Below are positions 6,782 to 7,965 of a stretch of 7,965 bases of DNA, piece after piece. The notes below the pieces were generated by a model. The model did no database searches, was not told the origin of the DNA, and was given only the letters and a program-made list of their open reading frames with translations. This DNA comes from Chloroflexota bacterium. GTDB lineage: Bacteria; Chloroflexota; Anaerolineae; Promineifilales; Promineifilaceae. The position numbers and the translations under genes were made by a program. The stretch's first letter is position 1, and each line of letters opens with the position of its first letter. Where the stretch lies: positions 1 through 7,965 of the forward strand of contig JAAEOP010000032.1 in assembly GCA_024223125.1 (NCBI GenBank), given 5' to 3'.

Positions 6782-6832
6782 TACAGAGGTAAATATCCAG
6801 CGTTCCCTGCGCCCATGGCGATTCCCCCTCTG

Positions 6833-6874
6833 GTCGGGTAAAGACGCGGCGTTGCCGCTGCGCCCTCCCCTCCT
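6833..6874 (-). repeat. Second domain-VI-like unit directly after the intron 3' end
   Basis: On the minus strand this 42-nt unit starts on the base after the intron end and ends in the same TTTACCCGAC-type terminus as the true domain VI (which ends TTACCCGAC). It shares GGGGAGGG near its 5' side and can fold as AGGGC with GTCTT, plus a distal GCGGC/GCCGC stem. The distal stem differs from that of 6875-6916, so it is not a recent duplication. It may be the domain VI of a second, outer group II intron. The shared ends give the visible direct repeat at 6825-6841 and 6867-6883 (15 of 17 identical). Confidence 0.55.
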
Positions 6875-6916
6875 GTCGGGTAAGGGAGCACACGTCGCCG
6901 CGTCTCCCTCCCCTAA
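6875..6916 (-). ncRNA. Group II intron domain VI with bulged branch-point A and 3' splice end
   Basis: On the minus strand, after TTA, GGG-G-AGGGAG pairs with CTCCCT-T-A-CCC, leaving the A at 6881 bulged seven bases from the 3' end. The distal stem is ACGCG/CGTGT, capped by a GCGA tetraloop (6895-6898). The intron ends in GAC at 6875. Position, bulged A and terminal AC are all as expected for domain VI directly behind domain V. Confidence 0.8.
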
Positions 6917-6950
6917 GAACCGCCCGTACACCTTTTAGCGTAAGCGGCTC
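6917..6950 (-). ncRNA. Group II intron domain V
   Basis: On the minus strand this is exactly the canonical 34 nt. GAGCCGCTT pairs with GGGCGGTTC (9 bp with G-U pairs), a two-base AC bulge sits on the 3' side, ACGCT pairs with GGTGT (5 bp), and the loop is AAAA. The AGC catalytic triad is present at the second to fourth positions. The AAAA loop departs from the usual GNRA and could weaken docking to domain I. Confidence 0.88.
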
Positions 6951-7488
6951 AAGCCTCCAGCAAACCAGGAATGTTACTCATTTGGTGTATTTGTTGATGA
7001 CAGACTCTGTGTAAGATGATGAGATTATCTATTTTATTTGAGCCGTTTCCACTAATGGGTATTTTGTGATGAGTTTGCAGTTCTTCGCCATTGTGTAGGT
7101 GTTCGCCGCACATGGGATAATGCCAGTTTTGGTTTTCGGCGACTCGTCGTTGTTTTGAACCTTTTGCCCAATAGCTTTTGCCATATCGAGTTTGTCGGCT
7201 TTGCCAATATGCGTTGAGTTCGGGGTCGTCGGGGGATGCTGTTCCTCGTACTTTGATGTGCCTTTCAATCGGAATATCACTCAGTTAGATGAGCCGTAAG
7301 AGGCTTTTCCCGCCTTTGCGATTGTCGATCGTTGTATAGAAAGTTCATCGTTTGCCTTTTGGGGGCATGAATTACTTCTGAGCAATCCACTTTTTACCCT
7401 TTTGCGAATGTCTTTTACGTGCCCATAGCCATAAGGTTTTCCAGAGTTGGTGGTCTACGTATCGGAACGTCTGCTTGCTAACACCATG
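6949..7488 (-). pseudogene. C-terminal remnant of group II intron reverse transcriptase/maturase with HNH domain
   Basis: A single frame can be followed from about 7488 down to TGA at 6949-6951 without any frameshift, but it holds three stops: TAA at 7372-7374, TGA at 7345-7347 and TAA at 7285-7287. The order is that of maturase C-termini: SKQTFRYVDHQLWKTLWLWA (domain X end), RKRHSQKGKKW, PKGKR-stop-TFYTTIDNRKGGK (usual residue Trp), LSDIPIERHIKVRGTASPDD, YWQSRQTRYGKSYWAKGSK, then the HNH part with CGEHLHNGEELQTHHKIPI, KIDNLIILHRVCHQQIH and the terminal GLLEA. The first zinc Cys is lost (HYPMC where WxCPxC is expected). In life these proteins fold, splice and integrate the intron RNA. The sequence opposite to 7475-7488 belongs to the beginning of the neighbouring fragment. 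Confidence 0.88.
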
Positions 7489-7954
7489 GGGTTTGCACTT
7501 TGGCCTTTCCCTTGAAGATCAAAAGACAACTCATTTTCGTTACGATTATAGCGTGTTTCAAGTCGAGTACAGCCGTAACTTTCTCTTTAAGCGTGGTTGC
7601 CAATTGGAGCAATGCTTCCAGGGATTGATTGGCCGTACCCGAACGCACTTGGACCTCAAGCGGCTGAAAACGATTTTCGGTCTGAAACGTCGTCCCTTTT
7701 GGTCGCAAGATAAACTCAAACCAGCGCCGTGTGAGGAAATCGTCATTGAGCGTCCTCGGCATGACCTGACCATCTTCAAGATTCATTTCGGCAAACTGAC
7801 CGTCAAATTGTATTCTAAAGGAGCGCGAGTTTTGCGTTGCGAAACGATTATCCACAACACCAAAGCCCTCAAAGGTAAGCGCAGCCTGCCTGCTTACCCA
7901 CGTATTGTAGCCAAACTTAAACAAATCCTGATTCGTTTCCTCGACCAACTGTAA
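7475..7954 (+). CDS. Uncharacterised protein, probably a fragment
   Basis: The frame is open from 7382 to TAA at 7952-7954; TTG at 7475 is the first usable start and gives 159 residues. Protein-like sequence begins near WGLHFG (7487), where the antisense intron remnant ends, so the true N-terminus is probably lost. Visible blocks are FRYDYSVFQVEYSRNFLFKRG, QLEQCFQGLIGRTRTHLDLK, IFGLKRRP, ERPRHDLTIFKIHFGKLTVKLYSKG and VLRCETIIHNTKALKGKRS, basic and beta-rich, with no motif I can tie to a reaction. It looks like the middle of a larger protein of a multi-copy, possibly transposon-borne family, from memory only. The opposite strand is also largely open (7478-7948), but its product shows no recognisable pattern. 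No ribosome site precedes the TTG. Confidence 0.5.
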   Translation: MLTPWGLHFGLSLEDQKTTHFRYDYSVFQVEYSRNFLFKRGCQLEQCFQGLIGRTRTHLDLKRLKTIFGLKRRPFWSQDKLKPAPCEEIVIERPRHDLTIFKIHFGKLTVKLYSKGARVLRCETIIHNTKALKGKRSLPAYPRIVAKLKQILIRFLDQL

Positions 7955-7965
7955 ACAATAGATAC

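Larger units (their letters stand above)
6875..7488 (-). mobile_element. 3' remnant of a group II intron (bacterial, HNH-type reverse transcriptase)
   Basis: Read leftwards, the unit holds the C-terminal third of the intron-encoded protein, then domain V, domain VI and the 3' intron end at 6875. Everything upstream (domains I-III and most of the reverse transcriptase) is missing; intron-protein similarity stops near 7488, where the plus-strand protein fragment begins. The reverse transcriptase carries three nonsense codons, so the element cannot move by itself. The RNA 3' end is nevertheless intact, which suggests recent decay of the protein part or slow drift of a structured end. The stop codon of the protein overlaps the first bases of domain V. 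The HNH-type C-terminus and CCCGAC end fit chloroplast-like bacterial introns, an inference only. Confidence 0.85.

Noticed and set aside
6782..6832. Possible third domain-VI-like copy (GGGCGCAG and TTTACC shared with the second)
   Set aside because: The spacing is 49 nt instead of 42, the 3' end (CTCTG) does not match and no clean stem forms; chance is likely.
7029..7280. 83-codon minus-strand open frame
   Set aside because: It is out of frame with the reverse transcriptase remnant, which reads as HNH-maturase in the adjacent frame.
7478..7948. 156-codon minus-strand frame opposite the right-hand fragment
   Set aside because: Its product lacks recognisable patterns, while the plus-strand product is protein-like; treated as an antisense shadow.
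1..7965. CRISPR arrays, tRNA and rRNA genes
   Set aside because: No regularly spaced repeats and no cloverleaf or rRNA-like sequence were found on either strand by eye.

Overview
The window reads as a piece of a bacterial chromosome, probably from the Chloroflexota (an Anaerolineae- or Ardenticatenia-like lineage). That assignment is an inference from gene content (Uma2 nuclease, plant-type glutaminyl cyclase lipoprotein, large RHS protein, VanZ family), mid-range GC and a strongly over-used palindromic octamer, ACGGCCGT. No rRNA, tRNA or other taxonomic marker is present. The octamer occurs exactly 11 times between 1721 and 6089 and nowhere else in the window. It separates an apparently long-resident set of genes from inserts of different composition.

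Layout. (1) 1-2385, plus: 3' part of an RHS/YD-repeat protein, with its core, the PxxxxDPxGL motif and a lower-GC C-terminal tail of about 186 residues that looks like an exchangeable effector tip. (2) 2386-2580: spacer with a perfect 30-bp palindrome centred on the octamer and a probable extended -10 promoter. (3) 2581-2940, plus: small four-helix membrane protein of the phage-holin-4/YvlD type. (4) 3065-3560, plus: AT-rich broken gene of the DUF4253 family, with one frameshift and one in-frame stop. (5) 3686-4387, plus: Uma2-family PD-(D/E)XK nuclease. (6) 4467-4492: intrinsic terminator-type hairpin. (7) 4520-5461 and 5458-6168, plus: two-gene operon with an ATGA overlap, coding for a secreted lipoprotein glutaminyl-peptide cyclotransferase and a class I glutamine amidotransferase-like enzyme. 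(8) 6217-6765, minus: GC-rich VanZ-family membrane protein whose promoter predicts a leaderless message. (9) 6833-7488, minus: decayed 3' end of a group II intron. It comprises the X/HNH end of the intron-encoded reverse transcriptase with three nonsense codons, a well-formed domain V, a domain VI with a bulged branch-point A, and immediately next to it a second 42-nt domain-VI-like unit. (10) 7475-7954, plus: fragment of an unrecognised protein that abuts the intron remnant head-on.

How it fits together: the cyclase and amidotransferase are the only clear functional pair, and both belong to families that act on glutamine or gamma-glutamyl groups. The right-hand 1.1 kb is a graveyard of mobile DNA. 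The most interesting signals are the highly iterated octamer, used in two coding frames and in spacers, and the tandem domain VI arrangement, which suggests one group II intron inserted into another (a twintron relic).
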